Shown piece by piece: positions 9,663 through 20,971 of a stretch of DNA of 64,000 bases. The DNA lies in assembly GCA_012932295.1 (NCBI GenBank), contig JAAONU010000013.1:3890603-3954602 (forward strand), given 5' to 3'. Under the pieces are notes generated by a model. That model was not told the origin of the DNA and did no database searches. It saw nothing but the letters and a program-made list of their open reading frames with translations. This stretch comes from Cyclina sinensis. Lineage: Eukaryota > Mollusca > Bivalvia > Venerida > Veneridae. The position numbers were made by a program, and so were the translations under genes. Position 1 is the stretch's first letter. Each line of letters starts with the position of its first letter.

Positions 9663-11495
9663 ATGGTCTTCTTTTTATTAATATTTTTATTTTAGGAAAC
9701 TAGGAGCTTTTGATCTTAACAATATGTATTTTTCAAAATTTCGGAAGAACAAACATAATTAACTATGCAAATTGTCCAAAGTCAGCCGACATTTTTAATA
9801 TAATTTTGAACTCAGTAATAAACATAGAACATATCAAGTTATGTAAATTAAATCCCAAGGTTAATAAAGCGTGTTAAGTTATAAGTACATAGATTTAGAA
9901 AAATAACTTAATCAAGTCAAATATACCAATGAGTAATAATTAAAAGAACAAAACCATATGATAAATTAATTAAATACAAGTGTATATTATCTAAATGATA
10001 TACACTTTTATTCTGATTAAAGACAGCCTAAGAATAATTATTAGGTGTTCTATTAATTAGAAATATAGTATAATTTTCACACATGACTAATTACATATGT
10101 TAATTTAATAATCATCTTAAGTCATGCTCGGTCAAATGGCTTCGGCCGGTACCGAGGGTAAATAACCCTAGTCTGCTGCTGCTGAGGTAAAACACAATCA
10201 AATATTTATATACATTATGTACACCAAAGAGCAATTGCTCATATTTTTTTTAAATGCAACAATATGTCATAAGATGCTTACACGAAGTGATAAAGATTGA
10301 TGACAACTAGTTTCTAATGTAGTACTTGTTTGAAATTCACCATTACAATAGAACTAAGAACAATTTTGAAAATGCTAGGCTATGTAAGATGGCATAAAAT
10401 ATAGATTATGAATTAGAAAAGAAAATACTAGCATTATAATGTAAAATATCATAATGTAATAACAACAACAGAACAGAAAATAAATGTTTCATATACATAC
10501 ATGAAAAAACAAAACAAACAAACAACAATTGTATTGACATTTTTAAGAGCATAAACAGTTAAAAAAATATGAGTATGGACTTGAGCATAAATGACTCACA
10601 AATCAACATTGTATTGAAAAAATCTAATTATTGTTTTATTTGAAAATGGTACTTTAAATTTTTGAGTTGTTATCAATAACATATTTAGATTATCAATTAG
10701 AAAAGAAAATACTAGCATTATAATGTAAAATATCATAATGTTATACTTGGCTTGTCACATGCCTGGTATGAGTACGCACTCTGGGCAGCAATGACAGTGA
10801 TTGCCTCAACGGTTGTTTATTCATTCAAACAGAGGTTTTCAATAAGGAAGTATTAATAAATGTTGATGACATCAGTTTGGTCTAAACATATGAAACGAAA
10901 TGATTTAATGATGCTTGAATTAAATATGCTGCATAAAGTGTATCCCTTTTTGTTATTGACTGTACTTATTTGATTCATAGAACCAAAACAAAACAACCGG
11001 AAGCATCATCTAGGTCAGCTACCATGCGGCGTCCAATCAGATTCGGTATTTCAGACCACGTGAAAAAACAACGCGCGTAATAAATTAGTAGTCCAAAAGG
11101 CACGTATACTGATATCCGAAAACATTTTTTTTTCTTCATTTAAAGCGCAAAGTACAAATGAACTTGAAATTTTCCTAAAATACACCAATATCTCAACATC
11201 ATTACGGCCTTTTAAAATTAAACTGAACATAAACAATTCGAAAGGATACAAATCTCATTTCCGACACCATTGTCTTCCCAATAAACCCTTATGAATATGG
11301 CCCGCGCTGTGGCGCGGACCACTTACAAAAAAACTACTGAGAAGTGGGTTCTTCTTCTGTCCTGGAACAAAATGTTGTCCCTTACTCTTGATAGTAATGC
11401 TCAGATGGGCTATATAGGACCATCACATCCCTCTTGTTTATTTATATATCCTTAGTGTAAACTGGGTTGTAAAATGAAAGTGGTGTTTTAAGAAA
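9663..11495. other. AT-rich intergenic stretch with small hairpins
   Basis: No gene is recognisable. Two tidy hairpins stand out: AAGTGTATAT/ATATACACTT at 9978-10007, and a nested CTCGGT/ACCGAG stem enclosing GGC-TTCG-GCC at 10127-10156, followed at once by GGGT/ACCC (10156-10168). A 50-base segment near 10390 recurs near 10690 (ATTAGAAAAGAAAATACTAG). The whole stretch is repeated in copy B at about 39282-41114. Confidence 0.35.
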
Positions 11496-12000
11496 TTGAA
11501 AATTTGTAATACTTACATTTTATTACCTCTGTCTTGTTATTTTGCCCTTTACTTAATACTGGCAAAAACATGTTTTGATCATTCTGTATTCTGGTTCGTT
11601 TCTTCTTTTGTAATATTCATTTTTGTCATAGTTATGAGAATGAGGTTTTCATTGATTTTACATTCAGATAAGACACTAACGCTTACAATGAAGGTATGGT
11701 TACATGTCCAGGAGCTGCAGTTTCTGAGTTGTTGTGATAGATTATCATCATTTCTCTTCACTTCTGTAGTCAGCTTAGACCAACATATGTATCTTATTAT
11801 TGAACCCTTTGTCAAAAATAGCACAGCTATTTGCAAAACTGTCTTCAAAATTTTCCCCTGGAGTAAATGAAAGTATTGACATCTCAATGACAAAGTCATC
11901 TTTAACACAACAGCTCATCATGTGTATAGAAAACTTGCTCCCAAAAATTATTTACAAACCAGTAAAGTTTGGTCATCTTTTTAAGCTTACTTTTTTCTAA

Positions 12001-12146
12001 CAATGCTAATCTGATATTGAATTCTGACACCATGCTAATGCTAATGTTGAATTATGATACCATGCTAACGCTAATGTTGAATTCTGACACCATACTATTG
12101 CTAATGTTGAATTCTGACACCATGGTAATGTTGTATAATTCAGAAT
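12001..12146 (+). repeat. Short tandem repeat, TTGAATTCTGACACCATGCTAATGCTAATG type
   Basis: About four copies of a 30-base unit containing TTGAATTCTGACACCATGC and CTAATG follow one another with a few substitutions. The same array stands at about 41620-41766 in copy B with three differences. Nothing suggests a function; it behaves as a minisatellite. Confidence 0.6.
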
Positions 12147-12277
12147 TTACTTCCTCTGTTGTAATTTTTTGCTCAATTCAAGCCATTCAAGGACAGGCAC
12201 ATGACCTTTGGTTTCTACATCATAATGCCATTTAACTCTGATGCATTTTCCTGATGCATTCCATCTTCTTGTTACAG

Positions 12278-12337
12278 ATGGAGGTTTGTAAGAATAGTGC
12301 TGTGAAAAATTCTTGTATTGTTTTGTGTGCAAATGAC
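12278..12337 (-). pseudogene. NLR-like (NACHT-associated) exon fragment
   Basis: Read on the minus strand, this segment encodes a stretch with the motif FAHKTIQEFFTAL. It resembles the conserved F-H-K-T-x-Q-E-F motif just after the NACHT module in the large invertebrate NLR/DZIP3-like families. The frame is open only briefly before ACCTCCATCT|GTAACAAG, which could be a donor site. Flanking sequence does not continue the domain. The segment recurs at 12510-12570, about 15000-15030 and 15690-15760, and in copy B. Identification rests on a short motif and is tentative. Confidence 0.45.
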
Positions 12338-12509
12338 ACTTATGTGGGCTGATTAATTTTTTTACACTTTCTTTTTGTAAATGTCCAGGTAAATGTCCAT
12401 GTGACATTGCATTCTAGAGTGTTGTTGGTTAATGATCTAAGGTTCTAAGTTAAAGGCTCACGAAAAGGTAGTCTTGCCAAATGCATTGCATCTTGTTACA
12501 AATGATATA

Positions 12510-12575
12510 TTATACCAAAAGTGCTGTGAAAAATTCCTGTATTGTTTTGTGTGCAAAAGAAACTTCCGTTTGCAG
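12510..12575 (-). pseudogene. NLR-like exon fragment, second copy
   Basis: The minus strand reads VSFAHKTIQEFFTALLV and then stops. It is a diverged duplicate of the fragment at 12278-12337, and its downstream part has decayed. The hairpin-ended element at 12584-13203 begins directly beside it, separating it from the next piece of the same repeated unit (from 13204). It is not a functional gene. Confidence 0.45.
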
Positions 12576-12583
12576 ATTTGTTC

Positions 12584-13203
12584 TTATGCTCCCCAAAGGG
12601 TGAGCATATAGTTGCCGCTTTGTCCGTCCGTCCGTCCCGTCCCGTCCGTACGTCCGTCCGTTCGTCCGTCCGTTCGTCCGTTTGTCATAATTTTGTCCGG
12701 AGCATAACACAAATACTATGAGAGATATCAATACCAAACTTCATAGGTAATTAGATCTCATTAAGGAGCAGTGCAGTGCACAAGAACCAAAACTCTTGCT
12801 TTATTAATTTTTCAGTTATTGCCCTTTGAAATTTCTCATACTTATTTTTTGTCGGGGGCATATCTCACAAAGTACAAGAGTTATCAACTTGAAACTTTAT
12901 AAGTAGAACCATAACTCTTGCTTTATTAATTTTTGAGTTATTGCCTTTTGAAATTTCTCATACTTATTTTTTGTCGGGGGCATATCTCACAAAGAATAAG
13001 AGATATTAACATGAAACTTTATTGGTAGATAGATCTCTATGAGGAGAAGTGCAGCGTGCAAGAACCGTAACTCTATTTAGCATTACTTAGGAGTTATTGC
13101 CCTTTGTTATTTTTTTATACTTTAAAAAAATACATATTAAACAATAGCCCTTTGGGAATTGGCGTTTATTCGGGGAGCATCCATCGGTTCTACCGATTTC
13201 TTG
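12584..13203 (+). mobile_element. Hairpin-ended non-autonomous element, family Y, copy A
   Basis: Opens with TTATGCTCCCC and closes with CGGGGAGCATCC, giving a short inverted match of its ends. A perfect hairpin ATCGGT-tct-ACCGAT (13183-13197) and TTCTTGTT follow. The interior holds a CCGT microsatellite (12622-12680) and about three diverged tandem units containing CTCTTGCTTTATTAATTTTT, GAGTTATTGCC and CATATCTCACAAAG. It encodes no protein. The architecture matches non-autonomous Helentron/HINE-type elements of molluscs (terminal hairpin, tandem-repeat core, T-rich target); that class is inferred. Copy B has it at 42202-42813. Confidence 0.6.
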
Positions 13204-13477
13204 TTTGTACTTTGCACCATCCTTTCTTTGTATTAATGTCCAAGTTCTAAGACAGTGTTTTGAATTATTAAGTTTTTCAAAGTATTGTTTTTCTTTAAAA
13301 GGTCAAATACAAGCTTGTTTCCTTCTTTTTTGTTCATGTAATAAAAAATAAACATTTAATTACTAAAAATCAACTTATGAAAGATATAAAACAGCATAGA
13401 CAAACAGTTGACACAGTTTCTGTGTTAACTTCCTTTATTTTAAATGTTTTAACCTCCATTCTTATGTTCTTTTAAAG

Positions 13478-13897
13478 GTCTAGTTGTCACTTTCAGATGT
13501 AATAAATTATCTCAATGTAAGGCCACTAAAGGAGAAAATATCAATAATTTCACTGGGACTGCTGTAAGGTGAGTCATTTTAATTTGTTCTGATCTTACAT
13601 TCTTTTTATTTCACATCTGATTCAGAAGATTTGGGGAGTATTGATATTTCCAATCTTTTTTTAACATGTCTTGATATTGCTTAAGAGGACGTGAGAAGCA
13701 AAACAATATCTGTAACTGTTCTTCTTACATGAATCTCATAAACTGTCACAAAGTCAAAGCTTGAAGATTTGCCAAAAAGTGTGAATAAAGTTTTGGCATT
13801 TCTGTTCTTTGATATATATTTATATTTCTACAGCTTTCTTTTTAAAGTGAGATCAGAAGAGGAGAATGTATATACCGATAGGGACAAAGGTTCATAG
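13478..13897 (+). pseudogene. Two phase-compatible exons of an unidentified gene, copy 1
   Basis: Exon a (13478-13568) lies between TTTTAAAG and a strong GTGAGT donor and encodes RCNKLSQCKATKGENINNF and onward. Exon b (13834-13897) follows a CAG acceptor, encodes SFLFKVRSEEENVYTDRDK and ends at TAG. The phase-2 junction AG|C joins them in frame. No upstream exon is evident, so this is probably the remnant of a duplicated host gene or its last two exons. I do not recognise the protein; two closely spaced cysteines are its only notable residues. Further copies are at 43088-43507 and 46640-47059. Confidence 0.35.
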
Positions 13898-14511
13898 AAT
13901 CTCAAAGGACTTGTGAGAATTTTGGCTCCTGAACGTAGTTTAGTAACCTTCAGTGGTTTCAGACTAAAAATTGGACAGTTCACTTGTTTGGATTGTGGTT
14001 GTGACATGTTTAGCCCTATATTCTACTATGTAGTAATAATAAATGACAAAGTTGTTTAGTTGTTCTACAATTTTATTGACGTCTATTCTATGTGAAGGTT
14101 TAAACAAAACTGACTAGCCCACACGCTAGCAGCCTGTTCACATCATGCACACATGATTCCCATGTCACCCCCATGCAACTCTCCTTGGTTGATACCAGTA
14201 ACCAGCTGACCTGTGTTTGCAAGACTCTTATCGTGTTATATTCGTCCCCTTCCAAAAGAAAAAAATATCAAATTTTGAATACTAATTTCAAGTAGCAAGA
14301 TGGGTCGCCATCAATAATGACTGTACAAAGGAGTACACAACCCAGACAATTCTAAAATACAACAAATTTGATGGAACACAGTACATATAATGAAACATTT
14401 TAAGCAAGCATAACCATTATAATTAATTACAGATTACAATGTGTACTGAAACACAATAAATATAATGGATTTTTTAAGGAAAATGTTTTTAATAATATCT
14501 GCTTCATTTTA

Positions 14512-14914
14512 AGCTCACCTGAGCACAAAGTGTTCAAAGGTGAGCTATTGAGATCATTTATTGTCCGGCGGGCGTCGGCATGCTTCTTGGGTTGACTTGA
14601 ACGACTTCTCCTCCTAATTTGACCTAAACCACTAAGCCAACTTTGACAAAACATGCGTGAGATATTCCTTGTATGAAACTCTACCAAAGTTGTTCAAAGA
14701 ATTGAATTCCATAAAGCAGCTGAAAGGAAAACTTTGAAAATCTTGTCTGAAACGACAAGGCCCTGAGCGTTAAGATTTGGGATGTAGCATTGTCTAGAGG
14801 ACCTCTACCAAGTTTCTTTAAATTATACCTCTGAGGTAATATTTGGCCTTGCCCTGGGGTCAGTTGATTTTAAATAGGCTTATATTGGGAAAACTTTTTG
14901 TCTGAAACCACTAC
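14512..14914 (+). mobile_element. Hairpin-ended element, family X, 5' fragment, copy A
   Basis: Begins with the 5' hairpin of family X (AGCTCACCT/AGGTGAGCT, 14512-14546), then GTCGGCATGC and about one and a half core units (CTACCAAGTTTCTTTAAATT, GAAAACTTTTTGTCTGAAAC). The 3' terminal hairpin is missing; it breaks off into a duplicated CTAAATGTCCATGTGACATT segment. The equivalent fragment in copy B is 44122-44534. Confidence 0.6.
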
Positions 14915-15042
14915 TAAATGTCCATGTGACATTGTATTCTAGTGTTGTTGGTTAATGATCTAAGGTTCTAAAGAAAGGATCACGAAAAGGTATCCTGTAT
15001 TGTTTTGTGTGCAAATGAAACTTTTGTGGCTGATTTGTTGTT

Positions 15043-15541
15043 AGCTCAACTGAGCACTTTGTGCGCATGATGAGCTTTTAGGATCGCCCTGTGTCCGTCG
15101 TTCGTCAGTGCGTCGTGCGTCGTCAACTTTTGCATTAAACAACATCTCCTCCTTAACCACTGGGCCAAAGTTGATGGAACTTGCCATGGATGTTCCTTGC
15201 ATGAAGCTCTTCAGAGGTGTTCAAAGAAATCAATTCCATGCAGAACTCTTGTTGCCATTGCAACCTAAAGGAAAAACTTTAAAAATCCTCTTGTCTGAAA
15301 CCACAAGCCCTAGAGCTTAGATATTTTGGCATTTAGCACCCTCTAATTGAACTCTACAAAAATTGTTCAAATTATTTCCCTGGGGTCTAAATTGGCCCCA
15401 CCCCAGGGGTCTCTGGATTTTACATAAACTTATAGAGGAAAACTTTAAAAAATCTTCTTGTCAGAAACCGCAAGGCATAGAGCTTAGATATGTGGTGTGT
15501 AGCATTGTCTAGATGACTTCTACCAAGTTTCTTCAAATCAT
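15043..15541 (+). mobile_element. Hairpin-ended element, family X, truncated copy in A
   Basis: Starts AGCTCAACTGAGCAC and carries core units with CTCTACAAAAATTGTTC and CCCCACCCCAGGGGTC. It is cut at 15541, exactly where copies A and B of the large duplication diverge. Copy B retains the complete element at 44727-46353. A deletion through this element therefore removed the end of copy A. Confidence 0.7.
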
Positions 15542-15639
15542 TGTCATAAATTCTTAATATCAGCCTCCCTTATTATTATACTTATCATATTTAGTTTATG
15601 TCCCTCAGCTGAAAGATCAAAACACTACTTCAGGATATT

Positions 15640-16110
15640 GTCATTCTTCAGTAACAGTTCTTGTTTCCTGATGATTGTATCTTCTTGTTACAGATGGAAG
15701 TTTGTAAAAATAGAGCTGCAGAAAATTCCTGTATAGTTTTATGAGGAAAAGAACTTTTATTTGCTGTTTTGTTACTTTGGCACCATCCTTTGTGTTAAAA
15801 GGCAGTCTTCTGAGAAAGCCCTTCTCTGTGAGCTTCAAAGTCCCCTTCATTTTCCAGGAAATTACTCTCTCTGAATCAGCATTGTCAGATACATTTGCTT
15901 GTACTGTGTTGGCTGTTTACAAGGGAACATTTAGAAATAAGTAATATGCATTGTTGCTCTATCCTTTCTTTATGTTTAAATTCAAGTTATAAGGCAGTGG
16001 TCTGAGTAAGCCCTTCTTGTAACTGATGAGCAATCTGTTATAGTCACCTGCATCGTCCAATCATTTTCAGATACATTAACATGTTATGTAGGGAAATATT
16101 CTGAAATAAG
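15640..16110 (-). pseudogene. NLR-like gene fragments in tandem
   Basis: On the minus strand, 15870-15690 reads (with one internal stop) GDFEAHREGLSQKTAF and then SFPHKTIQEFSAALFLQTSI. This matches the order of an acidic segment, a GL(L)SQ element and HKTxQEF seen at the end of NACHT regions in invertebrate NLR-like proteins. A second, more decayed unit at 15950-16110 repeats QEGLTQTTAL. A possible donor GT(AACAAG) follows the first unit. Both are broken and incomplete. They suggest this locus once held a tandem family of NLR-like genes on the minus strand. The assignment rests on motif recognition only. Confidence 0.5.
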
Positions 16111-17900
16111 GAATTTCTATTTTTGCTCCAGCTCCACCTATTTTATGATTTTTTTCACCACTATGCTTTCAACTGCATATGCAGTGTTGAGTCCCCTAGT
16201 AACTTCTACTTAAAAGGTCGAATCTCTTGGCTTCTTAGGAAGCTACCCCTGTTTATTTCTCAGTGGGTTAATTTAATTAGGGTGTCTTATCCACTTCATC
16301 TAGATGATCAACTTGCCAGGAAGCATGTTCTGCCTAGTACCAATTATCCTGATTAATGATAAGAACATTACAATTGTTTAGTTTAACCCTTACCCTACTG
16401 GAGGCAGTTGACTCTACCTTTGCAACCAGAGCGGACCAAGGTCAGCCTGCACATCCATGCAGCATAAATTTTCAATGAACACCTCCATAAACAGTTAATG
16501 GATCTGTCCAAATTGAAAGATGGACAAGTCCATTTTAGATATTTGGCATGGTTAGGGTTGATGTGAATTAGAAATAGCAGTATGTCCACTTCTACTTGGA
16601 AAATTTATGTCTTTAACATGCATAAAAACTTTGTCTTAAATGAAAGTACTAGAACAAACCTTGTAGTTGGTTTTTAACTAGCTGTCAATTGTTAATACTC
16701 TGCTGGTTGTGTTGCCCTTAAAAAATTGTGTGTACTGAAAAAAAAATATCTCCCATAATCCACAGTGCTGCCAGAGAGTCTTAATGTTCCACCTGCAGGA
16801 GAAAGCATAAAATACTCTTATCACATTAATGAAATATGGTTAAGAATTATCTATTCCTACCTTTTCATATTCCTAATGAAAACATTTTCAAGTTGATGGG
16901 GTGCTCTTCACACAGGATTTGAAAGTAGCTGTAATAACAGCACATACCTGACTAAGTTACACTGTTGCATAACTGATTGTCATCAATTCCCTACTCAGAT
17001 TAGATAAAATAATTGAACCCTTACAATGCCAACTAGCATTGGCTCTAGTTCTGCTCCTGAGATCCATCTCAATGACATTAAATAAACTCCTGATGTGAAA
17101 ATTCAAATGGAAAATGTGTACTAGTAATTTCAGTGCACTAAATCTTTTCCTTGAAATAGTTAATTGGTATGTTTGGATTGGTCAACATTTGTGGCACTGT
17201 CCAATTTTTACTTTTGACCTGATATTGCTAGTTTAAATACTTGAAGAGATTGGTTTGATAGATTTATTCACAGTGAGACATCACTAACCTTGAACATTTC
17301 TTTAAATGGTTGTATTCTGATTTCTGGCACACACATGAAAGTATAATTAGTGCTGTAAATATTTTTTCAAGAATTAATTTATTTAACAAAGTCAGTAACT
17401 GAAGAAAACACACACTGTAAAACAAAACGAAAACAATAACAAAAAACACCGCCAAAAACTGCAAACAGATGTGTTGATATTAAAAAATTCTGAAGTACCT
17501 GAAATTGAAACTACCCATTCTTATTTATGAACAGTATTATTTTCCTGAGCAGTAACTCTAGACAATTTTTGTTCCTACTACAGAAACTTATGGTATATTT
17601 AATGTAGTATCTGTGAGATAAGAAAAAAGAGAAAAACAACAGCAACAAACAGACAACTGCTTTATTTATTAAAGGAAGTCATTCGATTAATTTTATTTGC
17701 TTATTTTTTTAAAAGTTTTCATAAAATCATCCCTTAAGGAAGTACAGACTTAGATTTCTATTTTTTTTTATCAAATATATGTATTTTTTTGTTTAAAAAA
17801 ATATTTTTATATTAAGTTGGTCAGAAAAAAATTATTTTCAGGAGGACATATTTTTCACAATCTTGCTCTGTGTATACAAATGTTTTCCATTTTCTAAGCA
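16111..17900. other. Spacer after copy A without recognisable genes
   Basis: AT-rich sequence with scattered stops in all frames. I see no domain, RNA gene or clear element end. It follows the truncated end of copy A and is not found after copy B within this window, so it may be the original neighbour of one duplication breakpoint. Confidence 0.4.
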
Positions 17901-17904
17901 TCAT

Positions 17905-18590
17905 ACATGTGCTGTAGATCTGTTGTTCGTTTTGAAGATGGTGGACAAGATCTTAAAGCATTTTGTATTTTCTCTTCATTATGTCACAACTTATATATAT
18001 TTGACATAGATCTTTTGTTAACCTTGTGAAAATGGAGGACAAGATTTTTGATAATCTTTATCATACCTTATCAAAAATGCTTTAAATATGTTGTTCGCTG
18101 TGAAGATGGTGGACAGATATTTTGCTTTTATTCTCAATTTTGGTACCTTATGTGTACATTATATCAGTTGTTCGTCTTTAAAATCACAATGAAAGACCTT
18201 TTGTATTTTGTATTCTCTCTACTTTTTTAACCTTGTATGTGCTTAAGATCTGTTGCTTGCTTTGAAGATTGCTGACAAGATCTTTTGCACTTGAAAGTTT
18301 CTCTTTCATACATTTTATGTTCAACATGTATCTAGGTGGCATAAAAGATTGTGGACAAACAAGTAACTGCTTGTATACAGTCTCTTTAGACTTTTTGCTA
18401 TTTTAATACATTTTTGTGTGAAAGATGTTTAGTCCACATTGAAAATTGTGGATTAGATCCCACCTACTATTTGTGTGTACACTGGATAAGCTGTTTGTCA
18501 TCTGTTACTTTGGCATTTATTTTCACTTTTTATCTAAGAATACTTTCATGTGTGTGCCAGTTCAGATGTCCACCATGAAGACAATAGCAT
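17905..18590 (+). repeat. Degenerate tandem repeat of about 80 bp
   Basis: A unit containing GATCTGTTGTTCG, TTTGAAGATGGTGGACAAGA and TCTTTTG recurs about every 80-90 bases, near 17920, 18005, 18085, 18160, 18245, 18330 and 18425. The units have diverged strongly. The array ends just before copy B of the large duplication begins at 18629. Confidence 0.55.
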
Positions 18591-20971
18591 AGTCTTTTAA
18601 AGTTTAATGTTTTTGTTCTCTCTCCTCTATGGTCATTTGTCATGCCAAGGTTTCACTGTTTAGTCAACAGTAGAATGACACAATATATCAAGGAAATTAT
18701 TGCACTAACTGCAAGGTTCATTTTCACAAACATCCAGTCTTTTTAGGCCACCAGAGTGACTTCATTTCTGTTTTTAAGAAAAATTGTTTCGAACTGAAGT
18801 CAATTTTATGATATCTTCTAATCATTGAGAACATTAGTCACAAAAAAATACAGTAAAGGTTAAACCATTTATTGAAAGATTGAACAGTTCTAAGCCCTTT
18901 TCAGTAGCTGTATTAAGTAAGCATCATCTCTTTGATATACACTTGGTTTTAGCTCACCTGAGCATGAAGTGCTCATAGCGAGGAATTGTGAATTATCCTT
19001 CTGTTTGTCTAGCTGTTTGTTTTTTTGTTGCAAATGTCTAATAAACCTCTACCAAGTTGTTCAAATTATAGCCCCTGGGTCAAAATTGTTCCTGCCCTAG
19101 ACAGTCCCTTTGTAAAGAACAGCTAGTCACAGAGTCAAGATATTGAGTATATAGCGTTGTCTACGAGACCTGTAGAAAAATATTGTTCATATATAGGATA
19201 TTTATAAAGAAAAACCTTTGAATAAACCTTTGAAAATATTCTTTTAAAGGCACGCAAGTCATAAGGCTTAGGTATTTGGTATGTAACATTGTCTAATGGA
19301 CTTTCACCAAAGTTTTTGAAAACATGGCCGTTGGGTCAAAGTTGACCCAACCCCAAGGATCACATGTTTTAAATAGATTATTATTTGAAAAAATTTGATA
19401 AACTTCTTGTCAGTAACCACTAGTCATAATGATTAGATATTTTATTGGTAGCATTGTCTAGTTGACCTCTACAAAAACTATTGAAATGTTGGCCCTTGGG
19501 TTAAAGTTTGCGCGGCTCTGAAGTGGACATATATTTTTCAAACATATTTAAGACTGTTGGATTGACAATTTTCATGATTCTGCCATAGCTCAGAATATTA
19601 AGTGGTTTAACCACTTACTACCACTTACTTCTTAACCATGTCACAAAGTTTGAACAAGTACAAAACTGCTGCGAAAGCAGCAAGAAAGGGAAGGTCCGCG
19701 CAAACACGAAGGTGGTAGTTAATAATGGAAGTCTGATGTGGGTTTGAGTGGTTTATTGCATGCACAGAACATGTTTAAAAAGTTTGAGGAGATATGACAT
19801 TTACTTTAAAATGTGTCTTGCTTATGAACTTTGTTTGTGAACAGTAACACAGAAGCAGTGAAAGCAATAAAGCACACAAATGATGGAACAAAATAAGAGA
19901 AACACAAGCATCAGCAATGTGAAATGTTTGCACTGAAGTACAAGACATTTAAGATATCAATGACACATTGAAATAAAAAAAAAAGTTTAATTTACAATGA
20001 AACATGTTGGAAGTCATTGTAGTTAGGCAATGGTACAATGATGTAATTGTTTGTAAAATACAAAGAAGCCAAATATTTTTGGCGAAACCATGAGAGGAAT
20101 TAAAATGAGTGTCAAAGAAATTGCATGTGATAAACAATGGTAATTATGCTTTTTAAAATTATTTAAGCAATAATACTGATCTGAGGTAAAACAATATACG
20201 GGACTTCCGTTTCCGGCTCAAACAAAACAAGCCGTGAAAATTCAAAAAGAAAAAATAAAATAAAATTTTGAAGCAGAGAGCAGTACATACCATATTTATA
20301 CACATATATACACAGACGAGGGCTCAAGGTAAAGGCAAAGATAAAGATACAGACCCAAGACGGTCATAAATCCTCATACAAGATACCCAAATTATCATCA
20401 CGTTTACTCCACCCAGCGAAGACTACCTATACAACAACAACAACAACGTATATTTAACTTTCCTCCTTCCACGGCCCTTTTAAGGGCCTCTAAATTTTCG
20501 TTAAATTCAATATTTATTTTATTTTTCTTATTTATATTCAAAGAAATTTATTTTCTTGATACCTGATCTCAGGTTTTGTCAGTCTTTGTTTTCTTTTTTT
20601 CCTTACATCAAAAACCATAACGATTTTGAAAATCGTTATTTCACAGACCTGGGTTATTTACCTGTGAGGATTATACATCTAAGCCTCTTTGTATTCATAG
20701 TTTAACGGCTGGACCGTTTACTATTTCAACATCTTAATAGAATTAGTTGTAGTAATAAATAAACTAAGTACAAAAAGGTGATACTATTTTAAGTACGAAA
20801 AACAAGGGAGGTAATACAAGCTACACTGTGCATTTCAGTACCGTATTTACTCCAAAAATATAAATTTAGAGAACATAACTACATCTTTTTTTATATTGAA
20901 ATCTGCTATATTTCCTCTGCAAATTTTAGATTAACATTTCAATATTATTTCTATATCTTTCGTAAAACAGA

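Larger units (their letters stand above)
1..15541 (+). repeat. Large direct duplication, copy A
   Basis: The sequence from the window's left edge to 15541 is repeated almost base for base from 18629. The offset is 18628 at first, 18626 within the retrotransposon and about 29619 beyond the DNA transposon that interrupts copy B. I counted about seven substitutions in the first 1.3 kb and roughly ten across the 5.7-kb retrotransposon coding part, so identity is above 99%. The true left boundary may lie outside the window. The right boundary is abrupt: after the shared TCTTCAAATCAT, copy A continues with unrelated sequence while copy B continues the same hairpin-ended element. It may be a recent tandem duplication or an assembly join of two haplotypes. 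Confidence 0.95.

Noticed and set aside
10156..10168. Similarity of GGGTAAATAACCC to the leader sequence GGGTTATTTACC near 2023 in opposite orientation
   Set aside because: The match does not extend beyond about 20 bases; both are small hairpins in AT-rich DNA.
11496..11870. A 124-codon plus-strand open frame with a hydrophobic N-terminus
   Set aside because: In copy B a single C to T change truncates it to 71 codons, and it has no recognisable domain.
12622..12680. CCGT-rich tract as a regulatory site
   Set aside because: It is a microsatellite inside the family Y element and differs in length between the two copies.
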